Below are positions 25,834-33,922 of a stretch of DNA of 64,000 bases, one piece after another. How positions within the stretch are numbered: the first letter of the stretch is position 1; each line of letters starts with the position of its first letter. Origin of the DNA: Parapedobacter soli (lineage in GTDB: Bacteria > Bacteroidota > Bacteroidia > Sphingobacteriales > Sphingobacteriaceae). The stretch covers positions 1-64,000 of the forward strand of contig NZ_JAMXAY010000003.1 in the NCBI RefSeq assembly GCF_025460835.1. Direction: 5' to 3'. The notes beneath the pieces are model-generated. The model made no database searches. It saw only the letters and a program-made list of their open reading frames with translations, and was not told where the DNA came from. Position numbers and translations under genes: made by a program.

Positions 25834-26775
25834 CTACTTCATTTTCTTATTCAAATCAGCACGGACCTTGCGCACGAAGTCAACGGATACTTCCGCAACC
25901 CCTGCTGCTGCGCTATCATCCAGACCCAACTGTTGGATTAAATTTGCCACTACGGTAGCTTTACCCTGCTCAATTCCTTGTTCAATTCCTTGTTCAATTC
26001 CCTGCCTAAGCCCCTTTCGAATTAATAAATCATACGTGCTCATGACTTTATTTTTAATCGTTAACGGTAATCCATTTACAAATTCTTTTATCTGCTCTTC
26101 GGTGAAGTCAACCCTGCCTAGGCTGTAAATCAAAAGTGAGGTATGCTGATCATCACTTCCCTCCACCAAGCCCGCAGAAAGTATATCTCGAAACCTTTCC
26201 TTTAACTTGCGCTTGTCAAACGCGTACTTGAGGGTAAGCAAAGCAGATACCAAAAACTGATTACCTATTGCGTTGATAGCCGCTTCAGGAGTATCCCTTA
26301 AGTTGTGGTAAATATACTCAAAATTCGGAATAAATCCAAGGAGCCCGCCGCCTAACTCATTGAACAGCCTCTCCAATGTCCAATATTCCCATTTCTGCTT
26401 GCCGTGATAAAACAAGACGGGTATAATCGGCGAAAGCTCCCTGTACCGCTGTTTGATCTGCTGCTGGTATCCAGAAAAAAGGTAACCACCCACTTGCACA
26501 GGTGTATATTTATCAGGTGTGCTTTTATGCTCTACTAACAAGCATATCGCCACGCTGCCTTTTCCATCGCGGCGAAGGCAAGTATAAACCACGTCCGACA
26601 TTGTCTTTTCCAACTCGGCAGACACATAGCTATCCGGCACCCGCTTAAGTGTGGTGAGATCCAGCAACTTAATGAGGTGGTCGGGCAACGCTGATTTGAA
26701 ATAGTCCACCGCCATCTGGCTGTCAGCCAGTACCGATCGGAAAAAACTGTCGTGAGGCGAGTAGATGTTTGTCAT
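25834..26775 (-). CDS. Rpn-family PD-(D/E)XK nuclease / putative transposase
   Basis: A 313-residue member of the Rpn (recombination-promoting nuclease) family. N-terminal HDSFFRSVLAD opens the fold; the PD-(D/E)XK residues are D61 and E82-x-K84 (LLVEHKST). YHGKQKWEYW is a typical later block. Residues 259-271 are an exact GIEQ tandem repeat (three units) encoded by a 12-bp repeat. E. coli Rpn proteins are DNA nucleases with antiphage effect and are inhibited by a small protein made from an internal start. M245 here could give a comparable 69-residue product, but this is only suggested. A strong promoter lies upstream. Confidence 0.88.
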   Translation of the reverse strand: MTNIYSPHDSFFRSVLADSQMAVDYFKSALPDHLIKLLDLTTLKRVPDSYVSAELEKTMSDVVYTCLRRDGKGSVAICLLVEHKSTPDKYTPVQVGGYLFSGYQQQIKQRYRELSPIIPVLFYHGKQKWEYWTLERLFNELGGGLLGFIPNFEYIYHNLRDTPEAAINAIGNQFLVSALLTLKYAFDKRKLKERFRDILSAGLVEGSDDQHTSLLIYSLGRVDFTEEQIKEFVNGLPLTIKNKVMSTYDLLIRKGLRQGIEQGIEQGIEQGKATVVANLIQQLGLDDSAAAGVAEVSVDFVRKVRADLNKKMK

Positions 26776-26803
26776 AATTCATCGGTTATCCTTATGTATA
26801 TCA

Positions 26804-26835
26804 CAAATATACAAAATGATAAATTCATTAGCAAA
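26804..26835 (-). promoter_or_regulatory. Promoter of the Rpn-family gene
   Basis: On the minus strand: TTTG, a 20-bp spacer, TATATTTG (complement of 26804-26811), a full consensus match, with the ATG about 29 bp beyond. Confidence 0.75.
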
Positions 26836-26888
26836 TATTCCTCGATGAGAATACGCGAAGTTTTCACCTACCTTTACCTCAACGCTGA

Positions 26889-27044
26889 ATATATGCTGGC
26901 ATACAGTCCTATATTTGGCCCATAGCCGATCCCGAACGGGTAAACGAACTACGGAAAGCCGCCGGTTTTGAACTCACCGTAGAAGAGAATGCCAAACGGC
27001 TGGATGCGGTTTACAACCCCAAGCAGGAATTACCCAAAAAATAG
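26889..27044 (+). pseudogene. C-terminal gene fragment ending QELPKK
   Basis: An open stretch of 52 codons without a start: SYIWPIADPERVNELRKAAG, later RLDAVYNP and the end QELPKK. Codon use is normal and charged residues are well spaced, so it looks like the tail of a lost gene. I do not recognise the family. A similar ending (QELPRK) precedes the related repeat at 30038. Confidence 0.5.
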
Positions 27045-27100
27045 GGATGTTTAATCCAAATCCCATGCCGCTAAATCGGGGCGATCTTAACCAAAAGAAC
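27023..27100. repeat. Direct repeat, copy 1 (partner at 30038-30116)
   Basis: 78 bp that match 30038-30116 at about 93%: the tail of a QELPxK-ending frame, then gatgtttaatccaaatccc and the sequence through ccaaaagaac. Together with the antitoxin remnant next to it, it is the left copy of a segment flanking the 27.2-30.0 kb genes. Confidence 0.85.
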
Positions 27101-27123
27101 TTTTGTTAAAAAGAACGGAAGCC

Positions 27124-27180
27124 ATGAAGCCGATATTAGACATTAAAGATGACGAGGCACCCTTCTTCCTTGAGGTGCTT
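27124..27180 (+). pseudogene. Truncated antitoxin remnant (copy of 30259 gene)
   Basis: Nineteen codons (MKPILDIKDDEAPFFLEVL) equal to the start of the intact antitoxin at 30259 with three changes. Homology at the DNA level runs 27111-27180 against 30246-30315 (about 93%). It stops one base before the stop codon of the VOC gene, marking a sharp junction. The promoter present in the intact copy (about 130 bp of leader) is missing. Confidence 0.85.
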
Positions 27181-27181
27181 A

Positions 27182-27550
27182 TTATTCAGTGGAATACAAA
27201 CCCAGTTTATTCCCCTCTGTGTCAACAAAAAGCGCAAAACACCCCATTTCAGTGCTAATTTCAGTTTTAGGTAAAATCAGCTGCCCCCCATGTTCCACCA
27301 CTTTGTCCAGCATGGGCTGCAAGTCGTTGCCCGCATTGAAATAAATAACTACGCCGTCTGCAGTTGGTTTGTAGTCATTACCGTTAACCAAGACCACGTT
27401 TGCCGTTTCGCCATCGCTTGGCAAAACCCCCATCCGGGTGCCGCCCATATCGACTTCTTCAATGGTTACGTCTAAAATGGATTGATAAAACGCTACCGCC
27501 CTCGTGAAGTCGGCTGTCGGAATTTCTACGATTGAGATTAAATGATTCAT
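27182..27550 (-). CDS. VOC family protein (glyoxalase/dioxygenase fold)
   Basis: A 122-residue single vicinal-oxygen-chelate domain: PTADFTRAVAFYQSILDV at the start, then GVVIYFNAGNDLQPML and a GCFALFVDTEGNKLGLYS end with the usual metal-site Glu region. Many such proteins are detoxification enzymes or binding proteins; the substrate is unknown. It lies downstream of the AraC regulator on the same strand (75 bp gap), so that regulator may control it. Confidence 0.9.
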   Translation of the reverse strand: MNHLISIVEIPTADFTRAVAFYQSILDVTIEEVDMGGTRMGVLPSDGETANVVLVNGNDYKPTADGVVIYFNAGNDLQPMLDKVVEHGGQLILPKTEISTEMGCFALFVDTEGNKLGLYSTE

Positions 27551-27625
27551 ATGCTTTACTATTAGAGTTTTTGCACCGTAAAATTAGTAGGCGTTCAGCG
27601 CCCGAAATAGTAAAAACGCGACATG

Positions 27626-28447
27626 TTAACCCTTCGCATAAAAAAGAGAAGACAAAGCCAGCTGGTCGTCCGTTAGGAATTCCTTCGGTGTGGTTCCGGT
27701 AAACTCCCTAAAATCCTTGATGAAATGGTTTTGGTCGTAATATTCGCTTTTGTAGGCAATCTGTGTTAGCGTTCCCTCCTTTTTATTGAGCAACAGCTTT
27801 AATGCCGTTTGCAGTCGAATAACCTTGCCTAACTGTTTCGGGCTGATCCCTATTTGTTTCACAAACTGTCGTTCGAGCTGCCGTCGTTTTGATAGATCGC
27901 CTTTAAGTATCGATCGGATTGAAGAGCTGCCGTTGGTCGCTAGTAAGGTGTCTATCGTCGTTGTTACGATATGATCTATCGTGGATTTTTCGTTGAGTTT
28001 ATCCAGGAAGAAAGCTTCGATTCGCTCAATCCGTTGTTTGGTATCCTTGGCCGCGATGATTTTTCGCTCCAACTCGACGGCAATTACTTCTCCAAAAAGC
28101 TGAGCGATCGGTGTTTCTTTATTGGCAAGGTTTTTAATGGGTACGTTCACAAAGTTCGCAAATCCGTAGGGATAAAAACGAACGGCAAACGTGTTCACAT
28201 AGCCCGTTGGCTGAATGTAAAAGGGTTCAATTGTCTGCCCCAGAACCATTGCGCGGGGTTGTAGTAGAAAGTCATCTCCGGCTGTAAACCGTTTAATGTC
28301 GTCTCCAAGAATAAAGGCCATTTCGATACAGCCGTCGGGAATGATTCGTTGTTTTTCTGCCCCGTATGCTGCTGGCACTTCCAACGTCCAATAACATTGG
28401 ATAAATGCCGATAAATCTGCGTGCGGTTGGAACGTCTGGTAGTTCAT
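27626..28447 (-). CDS. AraC-family transcriptional regulator
   Basis: I place the start at the ATG at 28447 (273 residues, MNYQTFQPH); an upstream in-frame start at 28543 would add 32 unlikely residues. The N-terminal sensing domain resembles DUF6597 (AFIQCYWTLE, IIPDGCIEM). The C-terminal AraC double helix-turn-helix spans about 170-262, with ISPKQLGKVIRLQTAL and YYDQNHFIKDFREFTGTTPKEF. It probably controls the VOC gene downstream and perhaps the divergent hydrolase gene (inference). Confidence 0.92.
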   Translation of the reverse strand: MNYQTFQPHADLSAFIQCYWTLEVPAAYGAEKQRIIPDGCIEMAFILGDDIKRFTAGDDFLLQPRAMVLGQTIEPFYIQPTGYVNTFAVRFYPYGFANFVNVPIKNLANKETPIAQLFGEVIAVELERKIIAAKDTKQRIERIEAFFLDKLNEKSTIDHIVTTTIDTLLATNGSSSIRSILKGDLSKRRQLERQFVKQIGISPKQLGKVIRLQTALKLLLNKKEGTLTQIAYKSEYYDQNHFIKDFREFTGTTPKEFLTDDQLALSSLFYAKG

Positions 28448-28630
28448 TTTAGTTGGTATATTGATTAATACCTCGAAAATACACAAATATCCGGCGTATT
28501 CATTATCATATTTACATCCAAAAATGGGTCCTATACCAGCCAAACGTTCTTAAGTGATGGCAATTAATTCGCGGAGCGCCACCTAAGCGGTGAGTCAGTA
28601 ACAAAACTGATTGAAAATCGTCTCATTCAT

Positions 28631-29950
28631 ATGAGAAGACTAACCACCATAACATCATTGCTTCTACTCGTCGCAATGACTGCCTTTGGCCAGGATTTCG
28701 ACACGAACAAACTGGACGCCTATTTCGATACCTTAGCGAAGAACGATCGGTTTATGGGCAGCGTAGCCGTATCGAAAAATGGTGAACTGATTTACACCAG
28801 ATCGGTGGGATTCCTTGAAGCAGGTAATCCGAAAGCAGCGGATGACAACACCAAATACCGGATAGGTTCGATCAGCAAACCATTTACAGCTACGTTGATC
28901 ATGAAAGCGGTGGCGGAAAACAAACTGCGTCTGGACCAAACAATTGATAATTATTTCCCAACGATAGAAAATGCCGCGGAAATAACGGTTAACCAGTTGC
29001 TTAACCACCGCAGCGGCATAGCCAATTTTACCAGCCGCCCTGATTACCTCGAATGGCATACGCAACCGAAATCAGAAGAGGAACTGGTGGCGATCATTGC
29101 TGCCGGTGGTAGCGACTTCGAGCCGGATACAAAAGCCAGCTACAGCAATTCGAACTACGTGTTGTTAACTTATCTCTTAGAGAAAGTCTTTGCAAAGCCC
29201 TATGCATCGCTATTGGACGAATATATTGCCCAGCCCCTAGGCTTGACAAACACATTCGTAGGCACTGCAATAGAACCAGCAAACAATGAAGCGCGGTCAT
29301 ACAGGGCGTTAGATGGATGGGCAGCCGAACCCGAAACCGACATGTCGATACCGCTCGGTGCCGGAGCCGTCATATCTACACCGACGGATATCATCCGGTT
29401 TGGTGAAGCGCTGCTCACCGGTAACATCATACCAGCGGAAAGCGTAGGGCCGATGAAAACCATCAAAGACAGTTACGGCATGGGCTTGTTCCAGATGCCG
29501 TTTCACGAAAAGCAAGCCTTTGGCCATTCGGGCGGCATTGATGGATTCCATTCCACCTGGCGGTATTTTCCAGAGGAACGCGTTTCATTTGCCCTTACAT
29601 CCAATGGTACTGCAATGAACACCAATGATATCGCTGTCGCCGTATTGAGCGCTGTCTTCCATAAACCCTATGACATCCCTGTGTTCAGCAACTACCAGCT
29701 GCGGGAAGGCGAGGTGCAGCAGTACCTGGGCGTATATGCTTCCACGCAATTGCCCCTAAAGATGACCATCACCAACGAAGGGAATACATTGTTGGCACAA
29801 GTAACCGGACAGCCTTCGTTCCCCTTGGAGGCCACCGCTAAAGACAAATTCAAGTTTGACCAGGCCGGCGTGGTCATCGAATTCGATCCGGTAAAAGGCT
29901 TACTTATTCTTAAACAAAACGGAGGGGAGTTTTCTTTTACCAGGGAGTAA
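28631..29950 (+). CDS. Serine hydrolase of the beta-lactamase/class C penicillin-binding fold
   Basis: A 439-residue secreted hydrolase with signal peptide 1-20 (cut near AFGQD). Catalytic motifs: S80-I-S-K83 in IGSISKPF, Y171-S-N173, and H299-S-G301 in GHSGGIDGF. After about residue 345 a C-terminal beta-domain (YLGVYASTQLPLKM) follows, as in EstB/LmcA-like peptidases. It may act on D-amino-acid peptides, esters or beta-lactams; the motifs do not decide. It is divergent from the AraC gene. Confidence 0.92.
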   Translation: MRRLTTITSLLLLVAMTAFGQDFDTNKLDAYFDTLAKNDRFMGSVAVSKNGELIYTRSVGFLEAGNPKAADDNTKYRIGSISKPFTATLIMKAVAENKLRLDQTIDNYFPTIENAAEITVNQLLNHRSGIANFTSRPDYLEWHTQPKSEEELVAIIAAGGSDFEPDTKASYSNSNYVLLTYLLEKVFAKPYASLLDEYIAQPLGLTNTFVGTAIEPANNEARSYRALDGWAAEPETDMSIPLGAGAVISTPTDIIRFGEALLTGNIIPAESVGPMKTIKDSYGMGLFQMPFHEKQAFGHSGGIDGFHSTWRYFPEERVSFALTSNGTAMNTNDIAVAVLSAVFHKPYDIPVFSNYQLREGEVQQYLGVYASTQLPLKMTITNEGNTLLAQVTGQPSFPLEATAKDKFKFDQAGVVIEFDPVKGLLILKQNGGEFSFTRE

Positions 29951-30037
29951 ATAGCAGGTTTCTACCTCAATACCATGCACAGTGCCAACCAGCCGTGGTA
30001 TGGACGAGACGTTGCATACCATGTATGCAGCGGAAGT

Positions 30038-30116
30038 GCAGGAGTTACCCAGAAAATAAGGATGTTTAATCCAAATCCCATGCTGCTAAATCGGGGCCGA
30101 TCTTAACCAAAAGAAC
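30038..30116. repeat. Direct repeat, copy 2 (partner at 27023-27100)
   Basis: 79 bp, about 93% identical to 27023-27100 in the same orientation. Copy 2 keeps the full leader and promoter of the toxin-antitoxin module, copy 1 does not. Confidence 0.85.
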
Positions 30117-30145
30117 AGTTTTACTGTAATCATCCCATAATTCGT

Positions 30146-30153
30146 TATCTTTG
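30146..30153 (+). promoter_or_regulatory. -7 element of the RelE-type toxin-antitoxin module
   Basis: TATCTTTG matches TAnnTTTG. The -33 region is weak (ACTG about 19 bp upstream). The leader to the ATG at 30259 would be about 100 nt. Confidence 0.55.
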
Positions 30154-30258
30154 CATGGGATATAGGTTTAAGTACATTTCCTTACTATATTAGATTATAG
30201 GAGAAATTATATTTACTTTGCCTCGATAAATTGGATTTTGAAAATAAGAACGGAAGCC

Positions 30259-30465
30259 ATGAAGCTGATATTAGACGTTAAAGATGACAAGGCACCTTTC
30301 TTCCTTGAGGTGCTCAAAAACTTCAAGTTTGTAAAGGCAGAACAACTTTCCGCACATAAAACAGAAGTATTCAATAGCCTACAGCAAGCGGTCACAGAAA
30401 TGAACCAAGTAACCGCGGGTGAATTGGAGGCGCGCGATGCAGAAGAGTTTCTGAATGAGCTATAG
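30259..30465 (+). CDS. Antitoxin of RelE/ParE-type module
   Basis: A 68-residue protein from the ATG at 30259; the frame also permits a TTG start at 30238. N-terminal MKLILDVKDDKAPFFLEVLKNF, then an acidic helix-rich C-terminus (ELEARDAEEFLNEL). It overlaps the toxin gene by 11 bp, which fits coupled translation. No classical helix-turn-helix is visible. A truncated copy lies 3.1 kb to the left. Confidence 0.8.
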   Translation: MKLILDVKDDKAPFFLEVLKNFKFVKAEQLSAHKTEVFNSLQQAVTEMNQVTAGELEARDAEEFLNEL

Positions 30466-30781
30466 CGTCAAAACGATTCCCGTTTTTGAGCGGGACTTTA
30501 AAAAATTGGCAAAAAAATATCCATCGCTAAAGTCCGACCTAGCCGCTTTAATACAATCATTGAAAGATGAACCGGAGCAAGGCACGCCCCTAGGAAAAGC
30601 GTGTTATAAAATTCGTATGGCCATCAAAAGTAAAGGTAAAGGCAAATCTGGCGGTTCAAGGGTAATAACATGTGTACGGGTTGTGAAATCAACGGTTCAC
30701 CTACTGACAATTTACGATAAGAGTGAAAAAGAAGATATTACCGATGGGGAACTTAACGCATTTTTGGCGGCGATAGATTAA
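30455..30781 (+). CDS. RelE/ParE-superfamily toxin
   Basis: A 108-residue toxin: VKTIPVFERDFKKLAKKYPSL is the typical first strand and helix, LGKACYKIRMAIKSKGKGKSGG the basic core, and TVHLLTIYDKSEKEDIT the end. Family members cut ribosome-bound mRNA or poison gyrase; which one is not clear. The module appears intact with its own promoter. Confidence 0.88.
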   Translation: MSYSVKTIPVFERDFKKLAKKYPSLKSDLAALIQSLKDEPEQGTPLGKACYKIRMAIKSKGKGKSGGSRVITCVRVVKSTVHLLTIYDKSEKEDITDGELNAFLAAID

Positions 30782-30835
30782 GCAATAGTAAACTTCTAAA
30801 ATACCATTTCGTCAATGCAAGTTCAGGCTAAGCAC

Positions 30836-32062
30836 TCATCGCAAGTAAAACCGAATAGACACCCCACCATGCCACCAACGGTAGTCGTCGTTCCGCAATC
30901 TGCCTACGGGAACGGCCACAAAGGGCGCCAGCACCAGGTTACGGCGCGGTAGAATCGGCGGGGTATACTGGCCGGAAAGCCGGATGAATCCTACGTACGT
31001 ATTACCCATATACACCGAGTCGGCCTGCTTCATCAGGGTCCGCTCCCCTTCCAAGCGCCCGGTTCCATCTCCATTGCCTACCCACCGGTTACGCTGAAGG
31101 ACATCCGTGCGCTGGTCGCGCACCACGCGGAACGGTGCAAGCCCCAACGAGGCGGTGAAGTTTTCGGAAATAGCATAATTCAACGACACGGGTATGGCCA
31201 CCATCCCTACCGCATGCTGCACCCCGACGACCTGCAAACTAACCGTATCGGCCGGATCCGCTTCTTTATCCTTCCCAACCCTTACATTCAGGTAGCTCAC
31301 CCCTATTTCGGCACTTAACTGGTCGGACAGCGGCAGCCGGGTGGAAATACCACCGCCTAGCGAAAACCCCTTATTCGTTAATAGCGGCGTTATATGGGCT
31401 CCTACGTCAATTCCACTTAAAGTAGGCCAGTTCCACGACCAGCCGCCAATCTTAGGCAGATCGATGTGCAAAGAGTTGCGGAACCGCTGCGGCGACCGCT
31501 GTGTACTTCGCTTCACTATTCCAGCTCTTGCAGGTCGCTGGTTTGCCGGTGAACGGACAATCGGCGCGTTCGTTTCAATACGAGCAATGGCGCTTCTGTG
31601 CTCATGTGCTTCGGTGTCACCAAGCGCTTCCCTCGGTATCAGATCGCTAACCATACTATTGCGCGTTTGAATAATAGCGTTGTCCGTTCGGGCCCTCGGA
31701 CGGTTTGTGGATTCGCGTGTTTGTTCCTCAGTCGGTTTTACCAACGAATCCACGGTCAGCGAATCAGCCTGCCCCTTGCCCTGGTCGGGTCGCGGATGCG
31801 GACGTGGAACTTCGCTGGGGATTTGCTCACCGACATCATCTGCGCGATCTAGCAACGGTAGTACCCGGACCGAAGCATACACTACCACAACGAGCGTAGC
31901 GGCGATCCCGGCTAATTTCACGAATAACGGAATAGGTTTACGGCGCTTCCCGTTCCGATGCTGCTGGAAGTGCTCCCACTCGGAACGGTCGTATTGCTCC
32001 TCGAAATTCCGGAGAGAATCCCGCAGGCCGTCGATCAATTCTTTCCTCGGTCGCTTATCCAT
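30836..32062 (-). CDS. Anti-sigma-like membrane anchor fused to an outer-membrane beta-barrel
   Basis: About 408 residues from the ATG at 32062, which overlaps the sigma-factor stop by 8 bp (an in-frame ATG at 32077 would add five). A cytoplasmic N-terminal part (to about residue 45) is followed by one membrane helix (LFVKLAGIAATLVVVVYASV), a Pro/Arg-rich linker, and from about residue 215 a beta-barrel-like domain with amphipathic strands ending in the aromatic SIRFYLR. This architecture after an ECF sigma gene is recurrent in Bacteroidota. It probably restrains the sigma factor and senses envelope state (inference). Confidence 0.82.
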   Translation of the reverse strand: MDKRPRKELIDGLRDSLRNFEEQYDRSEWEHFQQHRNGKRRKPIPLFVKLAGIAATLVVVVYASVRVLPLLDRADDVGEQIPSEVPRPHPRPDQGKGQADSLTVDSLVKPTEEQTRESTNRPRARTDNAIIQTRNSMVSDLIPREALGDTEAHEHRSAIARIETNAPIVRSPANQRPARAGIVKRSTQRSPQRFRNSLHIDLPKIGGWSWNWPTLSGIDVGAHITPLLTNKGFSLGGGISTRLPLSDQLSAEIGVSYLNVRVGKDKEADPADTVSLQVVGVQHAVGMVAIPVSLNYAISENFTASLGLAPFRVVRDQRTDVLQRNRWVGNGDGTGRLEGERTLMKQADSVYMGNTYVGFIRLSGQYTPPILPRRNLVLAPFVAVPVGRLRNDDYRWWHGGVSIRFYLR

Positions 32063-32675
32063 CGTGACGCCCTCCAAAATATTTGATGTATAATGCCCGT
32101 AGCTCCTGCTTTGCCTTTGCTAAATAAACGCGGCTGGAACTGGCGGGAATCCCCATCAGCTGTCCGATTTCATCGTGCGAGTAACCCTCCAACTCATAGA
32201 GATTAAAAACAATGCGGTGCAGCTCAGGTAGTCCCTGCAACAGCCGCAGGATATCTTCTACATCCAAGGTGTCGTCCATTTCTACCGCGGGATGGTTTTC
32301 CAACCCATCTATAGCCAGCGTATCGGGCAACGTACGTTGGGCCCGCAGGCGATCGATGGCCGTGTTGACGGTGATGCGGACCAGCCACGCCTCCAATACG
32401 GCCTTTTTGTCGTCACCGTTCCCTTTTAACGTGGATAACTTACGGAACGCTTTTACAAAGCTATCGTTCACCACCTCCCGCGCGGTCTCCCTGGCGGGCA
32501 CATAGCGACGGGCCACCGCCATCAACTTACCCCAGTACCGGCTATAGAGCCCTTCCTCCATCTCCGCCGTTAGGTGTACCCTACCCTCGAATATATCAGC
32601 TAAAAAATCGTCGTCTTTCTCGTCCACGTAAAGCAGGTGTCCTAATCGTATATTTCTAAAGTTTCTGGCCTCCAT
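32055..32675 (-). CDS. ECF-type RNA polymerase sigma factor
   Basis: A 206-residue sigma factor. Region 2 lies at about 40-115 (LYSRYWGKLMAVARRYV, VVNDSFVKAFRKL, WLVRITVNTAIDRLRAQ) and region 4 at about 140-197 (LPELHRIVFNLYELEGYSHDEIGQLMGI). It overlaps the downstream membrane partner gene. It directs transcription to envelope or stress genes, including probably this unit. Confidence 0.95.
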   Translation of the reverse strand: MEARNFRNIRLGHLLYVDEKDDDFLADIFEGRVHLTAEMEEGLYSRYWGKLMAVARRYVPARETAREVVNDSFVKAFRKLSTLKGNGDDKKAVLEAWLVRITVNTAIDRLRAQRTLPDTLAIDGLENHPAVEMDDTLDVEDILRLLQGLPELHRIVFNLYELEGYSHDEIGQLMGIPASSSRVYLAKAKQELRALYIKYFGGRHDG

Positions 32676-32814
32676 TAGTAAAGACGAGTGTTCTTTACAA
32701 AACGCTAATAAAAATAACCCATATTTTCAATTTCAATGATTTCGGTCTAAAAAGCGATAAAACGGCTAGCATATCCGCGGTGCCTACCGTCTTGTTTACG
32801 GAAAGAAGACATCC

Positions 32815-33807
32815 ATGTTCCTATCCGTGATCATACCCGTATTCAACCGGCCCAACGAAGTAAAAGACCTGCTGGATAGCCTCAGCCGCCAGACCGATTC
32901 CGCTTTCGAAGTGGTCATTGTAGAAGATGGATCCACCCATACCTGCGAAGTGGTGGTAACGGCGTTCCGGTCCAAATTGGATATCAACTACCTATTTACA
33001 GAGAATGCTGGCCCAGGCCCGGCGCGGAATGCAGGAAGTGAGGTGGCCACAGGCGACTATCTGGTTTTCCTCGATTCGGACTGTGTTTTGCCGGAACGGT
33101 ATATCGAAACCCTTCGGCAGTCCCTCACATCGGATTACGCCGATGCGTTCGGCGGACCTGACCAAGCGCGGGCCGATTTCACGTTGCTGCAACGGGCCAT
33201 CAACTATTCGATGACCTCCTTCTTTACCACGGGCGGCATCCGCGGCGGAAGTGAAAAGCTGGATAAATTCCATCCACGAAGCTTCAATATGGGGTACTCA
33301 AGGGAAGTATTTGAGCGAACGGGTGGCTTCTCGGCGATGCGTTTCGGAGAAGACATCGACATGAGTATCCGGATCATCGCGGCCGGGTTCACGACACGTC
33401 TCATTAAAGGCGCGTATGTTTACCATCGGCGGCGCACCAGTCTACGGCGGTTTTTCAAGCAGGTGTATAATTCGGGCATTGCACGCATCAACCTGTATAA
33501 ACGGCACCCCCATTCACTGAAACTAGTGCATTTAGCCCCTGCGGTATTCACCCTGGGAGTTGTTTTCATTTTAGCGCTGTCGCTGTTTTTATCCCCTTAC
33601 TTTTTGATCTTGTTGCTTGCGCATGCGGTCTTCATCTTGGTGGATGCAGCCATACGGAACCGCAACGTTTTGATCGGTCTCCTAGCTGTTGTAGCGAGCT
33701 ACGTGCAATTGCTGGGGTATGGCTTGGGGTTCATCCATGCGTTTTTCGCCCGCGTTTTGTTCCGCAAGAGGGAGTTTGCCATGTTCCAGCGGTCTTTTTA
33801 TAAATGA
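32815..33807 (+). CDS. Family 2 glycosyltransferase, membrane bound
   Basis: A 330-residue GT-A fold enzyme: nucleotide-sugar site with E37-D38 (VEDGS), DxD motif D87-S-D89 (FLDSDC), acceptor/base motif E179-D180 (FGEDIDMS), and HRRRTSLRRFFKQ after it. Two or three C-terminal helices (LAPAVFTLGVVFILALSLFL onward) anchor it in the inner membrane. It acts alone here, so the glycan (exopolysaccharide or lipid-linked sugar) is unknown. Confidence 0.93.
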   Translation: MFLSVIIPVFNRPNEVKDLLDSLSRQTDSAFEVVIVEDGSTHTCEVVVTAFRSKLDINYLFTENAGPGPARNAGSEVATGDYLVFLDSDCVLPERYIETLRQSLTSDYADAFGGPDQARADFTLLQRAINYSMTSFFTTGGIRGGSEKLDKFHPRSFNMGYSREVFERTGGFSAMRFGEDIDMSIRIIAAGFTTRLIKGAYVYHRRRTSLRRFFKQVYNSGIARINLYKRHPHSLKLVHLAPAVFTLGVVFILALSLFLSPYFLILLLAHAVFILVDAAIRNRNVLIGLLAVVASYVQLLGYGLGFIHAFFARVLFRKREFAMFQRSFYK

Positions 33808-33922
33808 AGGCAACGGGCCGCCCCTTCCAAGGTGCCTGACTATACTAAAGGCCATTACTATATGGTGTCAGCCTATTGTAGTAATACGATGCGCTCCTGC
33901 CATACATCAATCACGACATGGC

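Larger units (their letters stand above)
29951..30237. other. Intergenic region containing right repeat copy and toxin-antitoxin promoter
   Basis: No complete gene. A short frame ends in YAAEVQELPRK at 30058. It is followed by the 79-bp repeat copy, the promoter, and an AT-rich leader before the antitoxin. Confidence 0.6.
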
